In this document: positions 1 to 9,436 of the stretch, piece by piece
Numbering within the stretch: position 1 is the first letter of the stretch
How the letters are laid out: each line of letters opens with the position of its first letter
Position numbers and translations under genes: made by a program
Notes under the pieces: generated by a model
Told to the model about the DNA's origin: nothing
The model's database searches: none
What the model saw: only the letters and a program-made list of their open reading frames with translations
Source of the DNA: RGEC01 sp964475595
GTDB taxonomy: Bacteria; Bacteroidota; Bacteroidia; NS11-12g; UBA955
DNA length: 64,000 nucleotides
Reading direction: 5' to 3'
NCBI GenBank assembly: GCA_964475595.1
Contig: CAYYXG010000005.1
Coordinates: forward strand, 62,001 to 126,000

Positions 1-519
1 GATGTAGAAACTAATCCCAATGGTAACATTAGCAATTGGAAAGACTTTGTATTCGACAATTCCAGTGCCGACATATACCTACGGCTGGAAGCACCGGTGA
101 GTTTTACGGTGGGAGGATTAAATCTCCGCGATACCCAGGGCATAGAAGCAGCCAGTGTTCCTCAGGTGCAGCGCGTGAAAAGCGCAACCATAATTTTTGA
201 TGTAGAAAATGATTATCCGTTCGAGGTAGATATGGCCTTTTCCCTGCTGGATCAATACGGCAATGCATTGGGTGATGTATCGGTAAATCCGGGAACCATC
301 ATGGCAGGCAAAACCACGCCTTCAGGTGAACCATTAGCCCCATCAAGAACAGTGTTGCGGGCAACTATTCCCCAGGAACGCATAGAGGCGCTCAGAAAAG
401 CAAATGCTGTGGCCATCAAAGCCCTTGTGGTGGGAAATGGCACCCAGCAAAAAATTTACAATACCTATAAACTTAAGGTAAAAACCAGTCTGCAAGCCGA
501 GTATGAAGCACAGTTTTAA
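1..519 (+). CDS. Hypothetical envelope protein, C-terminal part (5' end outside window)
   Basis: The frame is open from base 1, so this is the 3' end of a longer gene; at least 172 residues are visible. The visible part alternates hydrophobic and polar residues like a beta-sandwich and has no membrane helix or catalytic motif. In Bacteroidota, proteins with this kind of tail (a sheet-rich domain with a phrase like DNSxxxDIYLRLEAP) often lie directly before a DUF5723-type outer-membrane protein, as here. It overlaps the next gene by 17 bases, which suggests translational coupling and a shared envelope role. No function can be assigned. Confidence 0.7.
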   Translation, partial: DVETNPNGNISNWKDFVFDNSSADIYLRLEAPVSFTVGGLNLRDTQGIEAASVPQVQRVKSATIIFDVENDYPFEVDMAFSLLDQYGNALGDVSVNPGTIMAGKTTPSGEPLAPSRTVLRATIPQERIEALRKANAVAIKALVVGNGTQQKIYNTYKLKVKTSLQAEYEAQF

Positions 520-1774
520 ATTCCTTTTTGGGCTGCTGCTGGCCACCCAAACATTAAAGGCACAGACAAATGACACCGCCAAAGTGCCCGACATAGCGGC
601 TAAAAAGCATACGTACGTTAATCTGCCATCAAAAGATACTGTTTATATAACACAGTCAAAAATGGTATCAGTTTCTATTTCAAGCGAAAGCGGCTCTGCC
701 GGAATGCCATTGTCCATCACAGGACGTTTTTTGCTTGGAGGTTATATTCCTTCAGAACGCATTTCCCAGACCGAAGCGCGTTTAAAATCGCAGGTTAGCG
801 GTGGAATTGCTGCCACCATGCAGCTGAATATTTCTGACAAATTCTATTTACGCCGTCATCAGATGGGTGGTATTCGCTTTAATGACGATGCTTTCCGGCT
901 CGTTTTTCAAGGCAATGGTGCGTATTTGGGACAAACCCTGGACGCAAACATCAAGAAAGCCACACAGTGGGATGTGGTGGAGCTGGGTTTGGGATTTGAA
1001 AAATCCAAAAATTTATTCCATGGAAAAGGCAAGGTAACTTACAAAGGAAGCATCAACCCGGGGTGGTTGCGCAGTTTCAGCGCTATTAATAACTTCAAGG
1101 CACAGGTCTACACCGACACCCTGGCTCAGCATGTGGATTTACTTTGGGGTGGCAGTGTGCAGCGTGCCCAAGGCGGATTTGGCCTTACTCTCAACTCCGG
1201 TATCACTTATGATTTTAGTTCCGGACCATGGAAAAGGGTTTTTGTAGGTTTGGAAAATGCCGGACTGTTTTATACCAATAACCTCAAAACCTACAACCGC
1301 TTGCCGGGTATGGCAGACAGCACAGTGCGCTTGGAAACTACTGTTACATCGCTCAATCGTATTTTTCGGGGCGACTGGCTGGGGGATCGGATTGATAGCG
1401 TAAAGCAGCAAATTGGACTGGATAGCAGCCGTAAATCGAAAACCCTGTTAGCCCCTTTTACAGCCTACCTTGCCGCGGATCATGAAAAATGGGGCTTCGT
1501 TAGATTAAGCTATCGAAATTTACCGGGTTATTTACCCCGGCTTGAATATCAGCCCAAAATAAAATTGGGTATAGGTGCACTGCGATTTTACCCCAGTGTA
1601 ACCCTGGGCGGTTTTGACACCTGGAATATCAATTTACTGAGTTACTGGACCTGGAAACCCCTACAGCGTGGCGGTTTGCAAGTAAACATGCGCCTAGAAG
1701 GCCTGGAAAGCCTGGCAATGCCGGGCCGACTCAATGGTTTTGGGGCCTTTGCTTCCGTTAGGGTTAGGCTATAA
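503..1774 (+). CDS. DUF5723-like outer-membrane beta-barrel protein
   Basis: The 423-residue protein starts with a clear signal peptide (MKHSFKFLFGLLLATQTLKA, then Q). The rest is rich in alternating aromatic and polar residues and glycine, and ends in VRVRL, typical of an outer-membrane barrel with a terminal aromatic or hydrophobic strand. The overall pattern (internal GGIRFNDDAFRLVFQGNGAYLGQTL, repeated FxxGLE-type strands) resembles the DUF5723 family of Bacteroidota. That assignment is by resemblance only. The ATG lies inside the end of the upstream gene (17-base overlap), so the two are probably one operon. Its role, transport or structural, is unknown. Confidence 0.7.
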   Translation: MKHSFKFLFGLLLATQTLKAQTNDTAKVPDIAAKKHTYVNLPSKDTVYITQSKMVSVSISSESGSAGMPLSITGRFLLGGYIPSERISQTEARLKSQVSGGIAATMQLNISDKFYLRRHQMGGIRFNDDAFRLVFQGNGAYLGQTLDANIKKATQWDVVELGLGFEKSKNLFHGKGKVTYKGSINPGWLRSFSAINNFKAQVYTDTLAQHVDLLWGGSVQRAQGGFGLTLNSGITYDFSSGPWKRVFVGLENAGLFYTNNLKTYNRLPGMADSTVRLETTVTSLNRIFRGDWLGDRIDSVKQQIGLDSSRKSKTLLAPFTAYLAADHEKWGFVRLSYRNLPGYLPRLEYQPKIKLGIGALRFYPSVTLGGFDTWNINLLSYWTWKPLQRGGLQVNMRLEGLESLAMPGRLNGFGAFASVRVRL

Positions 1775-1789
1775 AATCCCGCCAAACCA

Positions 1790-2404
1790 TTATTGAAAAT
1801 TGTAGCTGCGCTCGCCTGCGCGTATGTGTAAAGGAATGAAGTGATTAGCAGGAACCACAGGGCACGCATAATGGTGGTTGTAATGGCAATACGGATTGAA
1901 AGCACGGTTAAAGTCGAGCACAACGTCGTCGGAACCGGCATGCTGAAACTCAATGTATCGGCCGCCTGAATACGTTTCCACGCCATTGGTAGAATCTCTG
2001 AACATAATAAAAAAGGCAGTTTTTGCGGTATCCTCAAAGTAAGCAGGAATCTGAAATTCTCGTTGATCTAGGCGAAATTTGAATGTTCCTGCAGCCATAT
2101 ATGCCCGTTTTTTCCCTTTGGAATCAGGCAGAGTAACCCAATGACCGGATTGGCTTTTATCCCAGCGGCAATTCACTTTCCATTCTTTGGCTACAGGGTA
2201 ATACTGCAATCCCATGAAATCGTTAGATATATCGCTAAACGGACTATTGGGAGACATGGCAAAAGCATCATCTTTTTGCTTTCTTTCATGGGCTACTGCA
2301 GCCATGTAAATGCTGTCTGTCTGGGCATCTGCCTGTTCAACAACATTGTTCCAACATCCGGAAAGCAGAAAACCCAACAGGTAAACGCCAATGCTTTTTC
2401 TCAT
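1790..2404 (-). CDS. DUF1684 family lipoprotein
   Basis: This is a 204-residue protein if translation starts at the ATG at 2404. That start gives MRKSIGVYLLGFLLSGCWN, a lipoprotein signal with lipobox LSGC. A longer reading frame upstream would overlap the divergent ABC exporter and lacks a signal. The C-terminal half shows DUF1684 hallmarks: a GVETYSGGRYIEF segment, then LDFNRAFNPYCHYN and a CPVVPANHF motif. Members are uncharacterised secreted or lipoproteins of about 200-300 residues. It faces the exporter at 2438 with only 33 bases between starts. It is convergent with the DUF5723-like gene, 15 bases apart. Confidence 0.8.
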   Translation of the reverse strand: MRKSIGVYLLGFLLSGCWNNVVEQADAQTDSIYMAAVAHERKQKDDAFAMSPNSPFSDISNDFMGLQYYPVAKEWKVNCRWDKSQSGHWVTLPDSKGKKRAYMAAGTFKFRLDQREFQIPAYFEDTAKTAFFIMFRDSTNGVETYSGGRYIEFQHAGSDDVVLDFNRAFNPYCHYNHHYACPVVPANHFIPLHIRAGERSYNFQ

Positions 2405-2422
2405 GTTCCGTGCAAATTTGCG

Positions 2423-2430
2423 TAATTTCG
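2423..2430 (+). promoter_or_regulatory. Candidate -7 box (TAATTTCG) for the ABC exporter
   Basis: TAATTTCG lies 7 bases before the GTG start of the exporter gene. It differs at one position from the Bacteroidota -7 consensus TAnnTTTG. No TTTG-type -33 element is visible at the usual distance. If used, the mRNA would be nearly leaderless. Two other plus-strand genes in this window (starts at 14210 and 17117) have a related box at the same 7-base distance. Confidence 0.3.
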
Positions 2431-2437
2431 CAAACAG

Positions 2438-4261
2438 GTGAAAGCCATTCTGCAGTTTTTTCGTCATGCCCGGCCCTACAAAGGGCTTATCTTTCTGAAT
2501 TTCGGCTTTAACTTGCTGTATATCCTGCTTCATCTGGGCACCCTGCTCATGATTATGCCTGTGCTGAAGTTTCTCTTTAAACCCAGTGATGCCGCCCCAA
2601 GTTTGGACACAAAAGGACTGGAAGTAGGCAACTGGTTCGCTGCACAATACGAACAGTTCATTCATTGGTTTAGTGGAATGGCCAAAGGCGATCCGCTTAG
2701 GGCTCTGGCTTTTCTCTGTATAGCCCTTGTTTTCATTACCATCATTAAAAATCTGAGCCGGTTTGCCGCCATGAGCGTGATGGCAAAATTGCGCAATCTG
2801 GCCGTTCGCGATATGCGAATGAACATCTACAATCGCTGTTTGGAACTGCCGGTAGCCTATTTCAACGAAGAACGCAAAGGCGACCTACTATCGCGCATGA
2901 GCAATGATATGAAAGAAATTGAATTTGCACTGATGGTATCGTTGGAAGCTCTTTATATGCAGCCGTTAACCATTTTGCTTTTCCTCAGTGCTTTAATATT
3001 CTTATCTCCACAACTCACCTTATATATTGTAATCTTTTTGCCCCTCACGGCCATTTTTATTGGTTTGCTAAGCCGTAGTCTTAGAAGAAAAAGCACGCGT
3101 AATCAAGAGTTGGCGGGCCGCATCATGTCTTCTTTTGAAGAAAGCATCAGCGGCATGCGCATTATTAAAGCGTTTAATGCCGCCGGATTTTTCCGTAAAA
3201 AATACAGCGAGGAAGATTGGTCCTATACCCGCAATAATATAGGGGTTCAAAGGCGGTATGATTTATCCTCACCGCTCAGTGAAACCATTGGAATCGGGGT
3301 TTCGGCAGCTTTGTTGTGGCTGGGAGGCAATATGGTTTTTGGCGGAACATTGAATCCGGAGTTTTTTCTCACCTATTTTGCCATATTCAGCCAGCTCATC
3401 AATCCTTTCAAGGCGTTGAGCTCATCCTATTCGGCAGCGGTTCGCGGACAGGCAAGTTTGCACCGTATCGAAGAACTGGTAAATGCTCCGATACGGGTTC
3501 AGGATCCGATTTATCCCAAAGTTCCTGCCTTTGAGCACTCGCTTGAATTTAGGGATGTTTCATTTGGCTACGACCCCCATAAAGCGGTTCTCCATAACAT
3601 AAATTTGACCATTAGAAAAGGGCAGACGATTGCCTTGGTGGGCCCTAGCGGGGCAGGCAAAACGACCTTCACCGATTTAATAGCGCGTTTTTACGATGTG
3701 GATGCAGGCAGCATTCTGCTGGACGGACATGATTTGCGTGAATTTCGGCAGGATGACCTTAGGCAGCTGATGGGCATGGTAAGCCAGGAAAGTATATTGT
3801 TCAATGAATCGGTGCGCAACAACATCGCCCTGGGAAAGCCGGACGCCGATGAAAACTCGGTCATTGATGCGGCCAAAGCGGCTTATGCCCATGAATTTAT
3901 AGAGCAACTGGAGCATGGCTATCAATCCAATATCGGGGAACGTGGAAGCAAACTAAGCGGAGGTCAACGACAACGCCTCGGCATTGCCAGGGCATTGCTC
4001 AAAGATCCTCAAATCTTAATTCTTGATGAAGCCACCAGTGCGCTGGACAGCCAGAGTGAAAAAGCCGTGCAGGCCGCATTGGAAAAATTGATGCAGAACC
4101 GCACCAGCTTTATCATTGCCCATCGTTTGAGCACGGTTACCCATGCAGATTTAATTGTAGTGATGGATCAGGGCCGAATTACCGAAGTCGGCAACCACGA
4201 AGAGCTCCTGGCCCAAAAGGGATTGTATTACAAACTCATCCAGTTACAGCAGTTGGCGTAA
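2438..4261 (+). CDS. MsbA-like ABC exporter (fused permease-ATPase)
   Basis: This 607-residue half-transporter has an N-terminal membrane domain (residues about 1-340) with several hydrophobic helices and an ATPase domain after residue 365. Walker A GPSGAGKT is at 402-409, the Q-loop glutamine near 450, signature LSGGQ at 506-510, Walker B ILILDE at 526-531 followed by the D-loop SALD, and the switch histidine near 562. Length and layout match the MsbA/lipid-exporter group, which flips lipid-linked substrates across the inner membrane as homodimers. The GTG start at 2438 was chosen because it gives the first residues of the membrane domain. The true substrate cannot be told; lipid A precursor is a plausible guess. 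Confidence 0.88.
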   Translation: MKAILQFFRHARPYKGLIFLNFGFNLLYILLHLGTLLMIMPVLKFLFKPSDAAPSLDTKGLEVGNWFAAQYEQFIHWFSGMAKGDPLRALAFLCIALVFITIIKNLSRFAAMSVMAKLRNLAVRDMRMNIYNRCLELPVAYFNEERKGDLLSRMSNDMKEIEFALMVSLEALYMQPLTILLFLSALIFLSPQLTLYIVIFLPLTAIFIGLLSRSLRRKSTRNQELAGRIMSSFEESISGMRIIKAFNAAGFFRKKYSEEDWSYTRNNIGVQRRYDLSSPLSETIGIGVSAALLWLGGNMVFGGTLNPEFFLTYFAIFSQLINPFKALSSSYSAAVRGQASLHRIEELVNAPIRVQDPIYPKVPAFEHSLEFRDVSFGYDPHKAVLHNINLTIRKGQTIALVGPSGAGKTTFTDLIARFYDVDAGSILLDGHDLREFRQDDLRQLMGMVSQESILFNESVRNNIALGKPDADENSVIDAAKAAYAHEFIEQLEHGYQSNIGERGSKLSGGQRQRLGIARALLKDPQILILDEATSALDSQSEKAVQAALEKLMQNRTSFIIAHRLSTVTHADLIVVMDQGRITEVGNHEELLAQKGLYYKLIQLQQLA

Positions 4262-4271
4262 CTAATAATTA

Positions 4272-6452
4272 TCAGGTATTAAACCAGTATACCCACTTAA
4301 ATGCCAGACTCCTGTTCTTGGTAAGGAAACGGGGGTCATAGTTTTCTGAATACACCACAAAAAAGTCACTCATGGGTCTGTATCGCCATTGGTAACGGAC
4401 GTTTACATTCACATTTTCCGCCTGAGTGTTGTACTGCAAAAAAGCCGTGAAATACATGGTGGTGCTAAGACTATACTCTGTTTTTGCCCCGATCAGATTT
4501 AGGGTTGACTTTCCAAGCTCAGGAATATCAATATTGATACGGCGGTAATTGAGGGTAAAGAGGAATCTTGGCTGAAGGCGGTATTGCACAGCTCCGGTAA
4601 TGGAAAACTTATCACCGCCGAAGTACGAACCGTACTGGCATTCCAATGAACCATTCAAAGGCTTTCGATTGTTGCTAATTGCCGATGCTGACACGCTTTG
4701 AAAATGGTATTCACCGGTAGAAAGGAATAAGGTGTCTCTGGGATTCACCGGATTAAAGGGCTGAAATAACCAGAAAAACTCTCGGTTGGCGGCCAATCGG
4801 AAACTGGCACTGTTTTGCAACATCACTTTTCCAGAAAGGGTGGAAATTGCCTCTGTTATCCTGTAATTACTATCGGTATAGGTGCTGTTATACAGGTTAA
4901 ACGAGAAGTTGTTAATGACACTGCTTTTGGGATAAAATATCCGGCTGATCATGGGTTCCAGGCGGCCATAACTCATGAAAAACGTTTTACGCAGCACGGG
5001 ATCATAGTTTTCAATGCGGGGCACAAAACCCGTTGGTGCCCGAAACTTACCCGACACATATTCATGGTTCCACATGGCTTCCCATTTCAATGTGCGATAA
5101 AAGAGATAGGAGGCATGGGCATAGCCCTTATTTGCATTCAACCCATCGTATAGGGCCTTTTGCACAAATGCCTTACCCACCCAGCGATTGTTGGGGGTAA
5201 GCAAATTAAACTCAAGCCCTGCCACAGAATTGCGCTTTGCGTTCACAGCGCCTACGGCCTGCTCGCTCACCAAAATTCCCCCGAGATAACTGGCAGCCAG
5301 TATTTTCCGCTGAAATGCAGCTACAGCATAGTTTTTAGCCGGATTAAGCGAGTCGATTCTTCGGGTTTGCACATTCATGATACCCACCCTAAGGTCCTTG
5401 CCGATTTTTCCTGTTATTCTGGCACCTGCATCAATGGGGATGTTGCCCGCCTGAGAAAGGCCTATACGACGGCTAAAGAAGGGCCGTATTTGACGAAAAC
5501 CAAACTGGGCGAACAGATCACTGTTTTCAATAAAAAACTGCCTCCTTTCGGGGAAAAACAAGGAAAATCGGGTCAGGTTAATTTGTTGCTCATCCACATC
5601 CACCTGGGCAAAATCCGGGTTAATGGTCACATCCAGATTGAGTGACGAACTCAGGCCCACTTTGGCATCCAACCCAACCCTGGGTGTGTTTTCTTTGAGA
5701 AACTCACCTTTTTCGCCTGTAGCAAGACTGCTTACATAAGGAATGAGGGCAATATTGGGACCCTTTCTGGCGGGCGGTTTCGGCCATTCCAAACTTCCGG
5801 TAAACAGAAGAGAACTGATGTTGAACATTCTGGGAACTTTTACCCAAGTACTCACTTCATTGTTTCGAAAATCAGCTCGGGCTACATTAAAACGCCAGTT
5901 TTTAAGTCCATCAGGAAAACGCAGGGATTTGAACGGTATTTCAAATTCAGCAAACCAGGTATCACGCGTAATGCGGGTGGCACTGTACCATATCTGATCC
6001 CATGCCGTAGAAACCCCAAATCCACCTCCGTTTTCTACAGAACCTTCCCGTTGCGCATTTTGAGGGGTAACCCCAAAGGAAAAGCCATTTTGACCATCAC
6101 CAAACGGACTCAATGTGAGTACGACAGCATCACTTTGGGTAATGCTAAAATCTCGCTTTAGACTCTGCACCACAAAGGGTTTGTCCGGGTTGCGATTTAC
6201 ACAGATGAATGCCGCATACAGCCGCTGTTCATCGTATGTCAGCATAAAACCGGTCTGGGTTAGCGCTGCAGATGTGTCATAAGGAAAATGCTGAATAAAC
6301 CCGCCTTTCAAAGGCGCTTTTTGCCATACATCTTCGGTCAAATTGCCATCAATAAGAATGTTTTCCCCTGTTTTCTGAATGGGATACCCCTGAGCAACCG
6401 CATCAAGGGATGCTATAATAAAGAGAAGAATAAGAAGTTTTCGCAAGAACAA
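4272..6452 (-). CDS. DUF5916 / CBM9-like outer-membrane protein
   Basis: The 726-residue protein begins with a signal peptide (MFLRKLLILLFIIASLDAVA, then Q). Residues about 25-200 form a CBM9-like carbohydrate-binding sandwich (DGNLTEDVWQKA near 35). A DUF5916 segment follows, with the conserved NPDFAQVDVDEQQINLTRF and FFPERRQFFIEN phrases at about 278-310. The rest looks like outer-membrane barrel strands. The family is common in Bacteroidota; its biochemical role is not established. The start is TTG, directly after the TAA of the upstream LysM gene. It is the last gene of the tatA-gatA operon and converges with the exporter, 10 bases apart. Confidence 0.85.
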   Translation of the reverse strand: MFLRKLLILLFIIASLDAVAQGYPIQKTGENILIDGNLTEDVWQKAPLKGGFIQHFPYDTSAALTQTGFMLTYDEQRLYAAFICVNRNPDKPFVVQSLKRDFSITQSDAVVLTLSPFGDGQNGFSFGVTPQNAQREGSVENGGGFGVSTAWDQIWYSATRITRDTWFAEFEIPFKSLRFPDGLKNWRFNVARADFRNNEVSTWVKVPRMFNISSLLFTGSLEWPKPPARKGPNIALIPYVSSLATGEKGEFLKENTPRVGLDAKVGLSSSLNLDVTINPDFAQVDVDEQQINLTRFSLFFPERRQFFIENSDLFAQFGFRQIRPFFSRRIGLSQAGNIPIDAGARITGKIGKDLRVGIMNVQTRRIDSLNPAKNYAVAAFQRKILAASYLGGILVSEQAVGAVNAKRNSVAGLEFNLLTPNNRWVGKAFVQKALYDGLNANKGYAHASYLFYRTLKWEAMWNHEYVSGKFRAPTGFVPRIENYDPVLRKTFFMSYGRLEPMISRIFYPKSSVINNFSFNLYNSTYTDSNYRITEAISTLSGKVMLQNSASFRLAANREFFWLFQPFNPVNPRDTLFLSTGEYHFQSVSASAISNNRKPLNGSLECQYGSYFGGDKFSITGAVQYRLQPRFLFTLNYRRINIDIPELGKSTLNLIGAKTEYSLSTTMYFTAFLQYNTQAENVNVNVRYQWRYRPMSDFFVVYSENYDPRFLTKNRSLAFKWVYWFNT

Positions 6453-7703
6453 TTAATCTTTATTGGCTACGTTTCGCTTTTCAACTGCATTCATTCTGTT
6501 AATCTGCTCGTATTGGCTTTTTCTGGCATAAGGAACAGAGAACCGAAGCACACTGCCTGCCATTAGCGTGTTGTTTCTGATTCCATTCCAGGATTTCATC
6601 TCCGTTATGGAGCAGTCAAAAACATCGGACAAGGTATAAAATCCATCTCCGGGTTTTACTTTATATATTACCCATACTTTGGCCGGCGGAACCGGTGGTG
6701 AAGAAGCAGAAGTACCATTGTTTGACGGCTCCACGCCCCTTTCGCTGCGCGGTTTTATTTCAATGTAGGTAATGCTGTCTTTTACGGTAATAATGGTATC
6801 ATATACCACAGGGGGCATACTTTTTTGTTGCAACATGATGCATAAACTATCCCTCACTTTGAGGTAAGCGTTTCGTTTAGCAGCCGGAATATGAAAGCTA
6901 GCCGGTTCACCAAACCAAGGAATGACAGGGGTCTTAAATTCGGGGTTTATTTGTTGTAGCTCATCGGATGTAATTCCTGTTTTTTCTTCAAAAAAACCGA
7001 ATGGAAGCATGCATCGGGCGGTGGCGGTATCAGTTTTCATCATTGGATACGCCTCTTTGATGAGCCCGGTCTCCTCAAAATGATACATCACCACCAACGT
7101 AGCATAAAAATTTACGATATGCTGTTGTTCTTCCGGGGTAAGCTGTTTGTATATATCTTCAAACTTTAAGCTGTTACCGGCCTGCCTAATGGCTTGATTA
7201 AGCCTGACTGCACCAATGCGAAAAGCCACAATGGTTTTCTGCCAGTCGCGATAAATTCCTTGCAATTCTTTGAGGTAATGACAAGCCGCGTTAGATGAAG
7301 CAGCAATCGAACGTCGCTCATCCAGCACGGAGGTTTGTTTCAACCCATATTTCTTGCCCATGCTGAAGCTCAGCGGCCATATTCCCGTGCACCCATCTGC
7401 ATCGGTATATCGGCTATTGAGGCCGGTATTGGCCGCAGGCAAAAACCTGATGAACCATGGCAATGTATAAATCTGCCGGGCATGATCGATATAGGGCTGA
7501 AATGCCGCTTGCTTTCCAACCAATGCTGCAGTTGAGCGATTTGGGTTGAGCAGCAGAGTATCTATTTTGCGCTGTACTGCGGCATTATAAAAATGGGGTA
7601 ATCCCACCTGTTCAAAGGCGCGAATGCGGTTTTCCCAAACATTGGCAGTAAGGTCATTACAAAGCGTAGAAAGAACAAACAGCGAAAGTACAATAGCCCT
7701 CAT
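6453..7703 (-). CDS. Degenerate lytic-transglycosylase-like protein with C-terminal LysM
   Basis: Starting at the ATG at 7703 gives 416 residues with signal peptide MRAIVLSLFVLSTLCNDLTA and an ATGA overlap with gatA. An ATG 9 bases upstream is possible but less likely. Residues about 70-210 align by eye with the MltD/SLT transglycosylase domain (GIWPLSFSMGKKYGLKQT, then DERRSIAAS). The catalytic glutamate of the usual (V/I)ES motif is asparagine here (ANTG, N92 from this start), and the AAYNxG motif is changed to VAFRIG. A LysM domain (YKVKPGDGFYTLSDVF) lies near the C-terminus. It probably binds peptidoglycan in the periplasm without cleaving it. Confidence 0.8.
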   Translation of the reverse strand: MRAIVLSLFVLSTLCNDLTANVWENRIRAFEQVGLPHFYNAAVQRKIDTLLLNPNRSTAALVGKQAAFQPYIDHARQIYTLPWFIRFLPAANTGLNSRYTDADGCTGIWPLSFSMGKKYGLKQTSVLDERRSIAASSNAACHYLKELQGIYRDWQKTIVAFRIGAVRLNQAIRQAGNSLKFEDIYKQLTPEEQQHIVNFYATLVVMYHFEETGLIKEAYPMMKTDTATARCMLPFGFFEEKTGITSDELQQINPEFKTPVIPWFGEPASFHIPAAKRNAYLKVRDSLCIMLQQKSMPPVVYDTIITVKDSITYIEIKPRSERGVEPSNNGTSASSPPVPPAKVWVIYKVKPGDGFYTLSDVFDCSITEMKSWNGIRNNTLMAGSVLRFSVPYARKSQYEQINRMNAVEKRNVANKD

Positions 7704-9127
7704 GAACGACAAATACGAAGGATTTCGGTTGATACATCGAAGAGTTTTTGCTCCTCAAAATCCCCACACATCAATTGCATGCCCACAGGCAAACCGGCTG
7801 CAGTTTTTCCCACGGGAATGCTGATGGCACAGTTGCCTGCTATATTTGCCTGAACGGTAAATAAATCCGCCAGATACATTGCAATGGGGTCTTTGGATTT
7901 TTCACCCAGTTTAAACGCCGGGGTACTGGTGGTAGGAATCAGAATGGCATCAGCACTTGCCAAAACTTCGCGGGTCTTGTTCTGGATGATGCGTCTTACT
8001 TTTTGCGCCTTGCTGTAATAGGCGTCATAATAATCGCTGCTAAGCACAAACGTTCCCAGCATAATGCGCCTTTTTACTTCTTCTCCAAAACCTTCACTCC
8101 GGCTTAGGGTAAAGGTAGATTCCAGGTCTTTGGATTGCTGGCTTCTGTGACCGTATAACAGCCCGCTGTAGCGGCTTAGGTTGCTGCTGGCTTCTGCTGT
8201 GGTAAGCACGTAGTACGTCGGTACCAGATAATCCAGATACTCAAAGTCAAAATAGGTAACGGAATGCCCTTGATCAAGCAGGGATTGAATCAAGGATTCG
8301 GTTTCGGTTTTTACTTCAGCGTCAAGCCCCGGATGTTCTATGGCCTGCCGCATTACAGCAAACGTGTATTTTGCAGAAGGTTGATTCAGCGTGTATGCAG
8401 GAGCGGGCCTGTCAGAAACAGTAGCATCCTGGTCGTCCGGGCCTGCCATGATCTCTGTTAGCAACATATTGTCCTCCAGCGAATGGGTAAGGGGACCAAT
8501 CTGGTCAAAACTGCTAGCGTACGCAAGCAACCCCCATCGGCTGATAAGTCCATAAGTCGGTTTAAGGCCAAATAAACCGCAGAAAGCAGCCGGCTGACGT
8601 ATGGACCCACCAGTATCACTGCCGAGTGTTGCGTGCACAAGGTTGGCCTGCACCGCAACGGCACTGCCACCGCTGCTGCCACCGGGTACCCGCTCGGGGT
8701 CTATGGCATTGCGTACCGGTCCAAACGCTGAGTTCTCATTGGAAGCACCCATAGCAAACTCGTCACAGTTTGTTCGGCCCAGAATGATGGCATCCTCATC
8801 CAGCAGCCGCTGAACCGCCGTAGCGGTGAATAGGCTTTCAAAACCTTCCAGAATCTTACTCGCAGTAGATACTTTGTGTCCTTTATACACTAAGTTGTCT
8901 TTCAGGCCAATAACGGCACCTGCAAGACGTCCGGCGGATCCGGATTTGAATTTTTGATCGATTTCTGAAGCCCTGTCGAGCGCTTCCTCAGCCCAAACCT
9001 CGAGAAATGCATTCAGGTGTTTGTTCTCTTCGATTCGGGCAATATACGCTTTTACCAGCTGAACACAGTTGGTTTTACCCGCACGGATGTCGGCTTGAAT
9101 GTCGGAAATACGCCGATAACTGCTCAA
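7700..9127 (-). CDS. gatA: Glutamyl-tRNA(Gln) amidotransferase subunit A
   Basis: This 475-residue amidase-signature protein releases ammonia from glutamine so the GatCAB complex can convert Glu-tRNA(Gln) to Gln-tRNA(Gln) in the cytoplasm. The Ser-cisSer-Lys triad is visible: K76 (VIGLKDN), S151 (GGSSGGS) and S175 (DTGGSIRQPA), with the same spacing as characterised GatA proteins. The conserved start of the family (SxIxAxIRAGK) fixes the start at a TTG at 9127, which overlaps the tatA stop as TTGA. Downstream it overlaps the LysM gene as ATGA. gatB and gatC are not in the window. Confidence 0.95.
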   Translation of the reverse strand: MSSYRRISDIQADIRAGKTNCVQLVKAYIARIEENKHLNAFLEVWAEEALDRASEIDQKFKSGSAGRLAGAVIGLKDNLVYKGHKVSTASKILEGFESLFTATAVQRLLDEDAIILGRTNCDEFAMGASNENSAFGPVRNAIDPERVPGGSSGGSAVAVQANLVHATLGSDTGGSIRQPAAFCGLFGLKPTYGLISRWGLLAYASSFDQIGPLTHSLEDNMLLTEIMAGPDDQDATVSDRPAPAYTLNQPSAKYTFAVMRQAIEHPGLDAEVKTETESLIQSLLDQGHSVTYFDFEYLDYLVPTYYVLTTAEASSNLSRYSGLLYGHRSQQSKDLESTFTLSRSEGFGEEVKRRIMLGTFVLSSDYYDAYYSKAQKVRRIIQNKTREVLASADAILIPTTSTPAFKLGEKSKDPIAMYLADLFTVQANIAGNCAISIPVGKTAAGLPVGMQLMCGDFEEQKLFDVSTEILRICRS

Positions 9128-9339
9128 GCTTCTGTCTTGCTCTTGTTGGGGTCTTCGTCCATGCCCTTGCGAATTTCACTGGACACGTTATTTTTAGCAT
9201 CATTGAACTCACGCACACCACGACCCAGCCCACGCATCAATTCAGGGATTTTACGCCCGCCAAACAATAACAGCACGATAACCAAAATCATGATGATTTC
9301 GCCGGTACCCATATTGCCAAGAAAAAGGATAGTACTCAT
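9124..9339 (-). CDS. tatA: Sec-independent translocase protein TatA/TatE
   Basis: This is a 71-residue protein from the ATG at 9339. It has one N-terminal membrane helix (about residues 8-26), the FGGRKIPELMRGLGRGVREF amphipathic-helix signature of TatA, and a charged tail. TatA oligomers form the pore for folded, twin-arginine-signal proteins in the inner membrane. A longer frame begins 27 bases upstream but would place extra residues before the helix and would start inside the predicted promoter leader. It is the first gene of an operon with gatA, the LysM protein and the DUF5916 protein. Confidence 0.92.
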   Translation of the reverse strand: MSTILFLGNMGTGEIIMILVIVLLLFGGRKIPELMRGLGRGVREFNDAKNNVSSEIRKGMDEDPNKSKTEA

Positions 9340-9354
9340 GTTTGAAATTTTGTT

Positions 9355-9386
9355 CAAAGTTACCACTAAACCACGGCATTGTCAAA
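9355..9386 (-). promoter_or_regulatory. Bacteroidota-type promoter of the tatA-gatA operon
   Basis: Read on the minus strand, TTTG at 9386-9383 is followed after 20 bases by TAACTTTG at 9362-9355. This fits the Bacteroidota primary sigma consensus TTTG-N19-21-TAnnTTTG exactly. Transcription would start near 9350, about 10 bases before the tatA ATG, so the leader is very short. Confidence 0.7.
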
Positions 9387-9436
9387 GAAAAACATACAGT
9401 GCGGCGGGATTATGCTACAACAAACCTTGTATTTAT

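Noticed and set aside
2405..2665. Longer frame for the DUF1684 lipoprotein
   Set aside because: It would overlap the divergent ABC exporter and destroy the lipoprotein signal seen from 2404.
4255..4275. Rho-independent terminator between the exporter and DUF5916 genes
   Set aside because: The 10-base gap has no GC-rich stem or T run.
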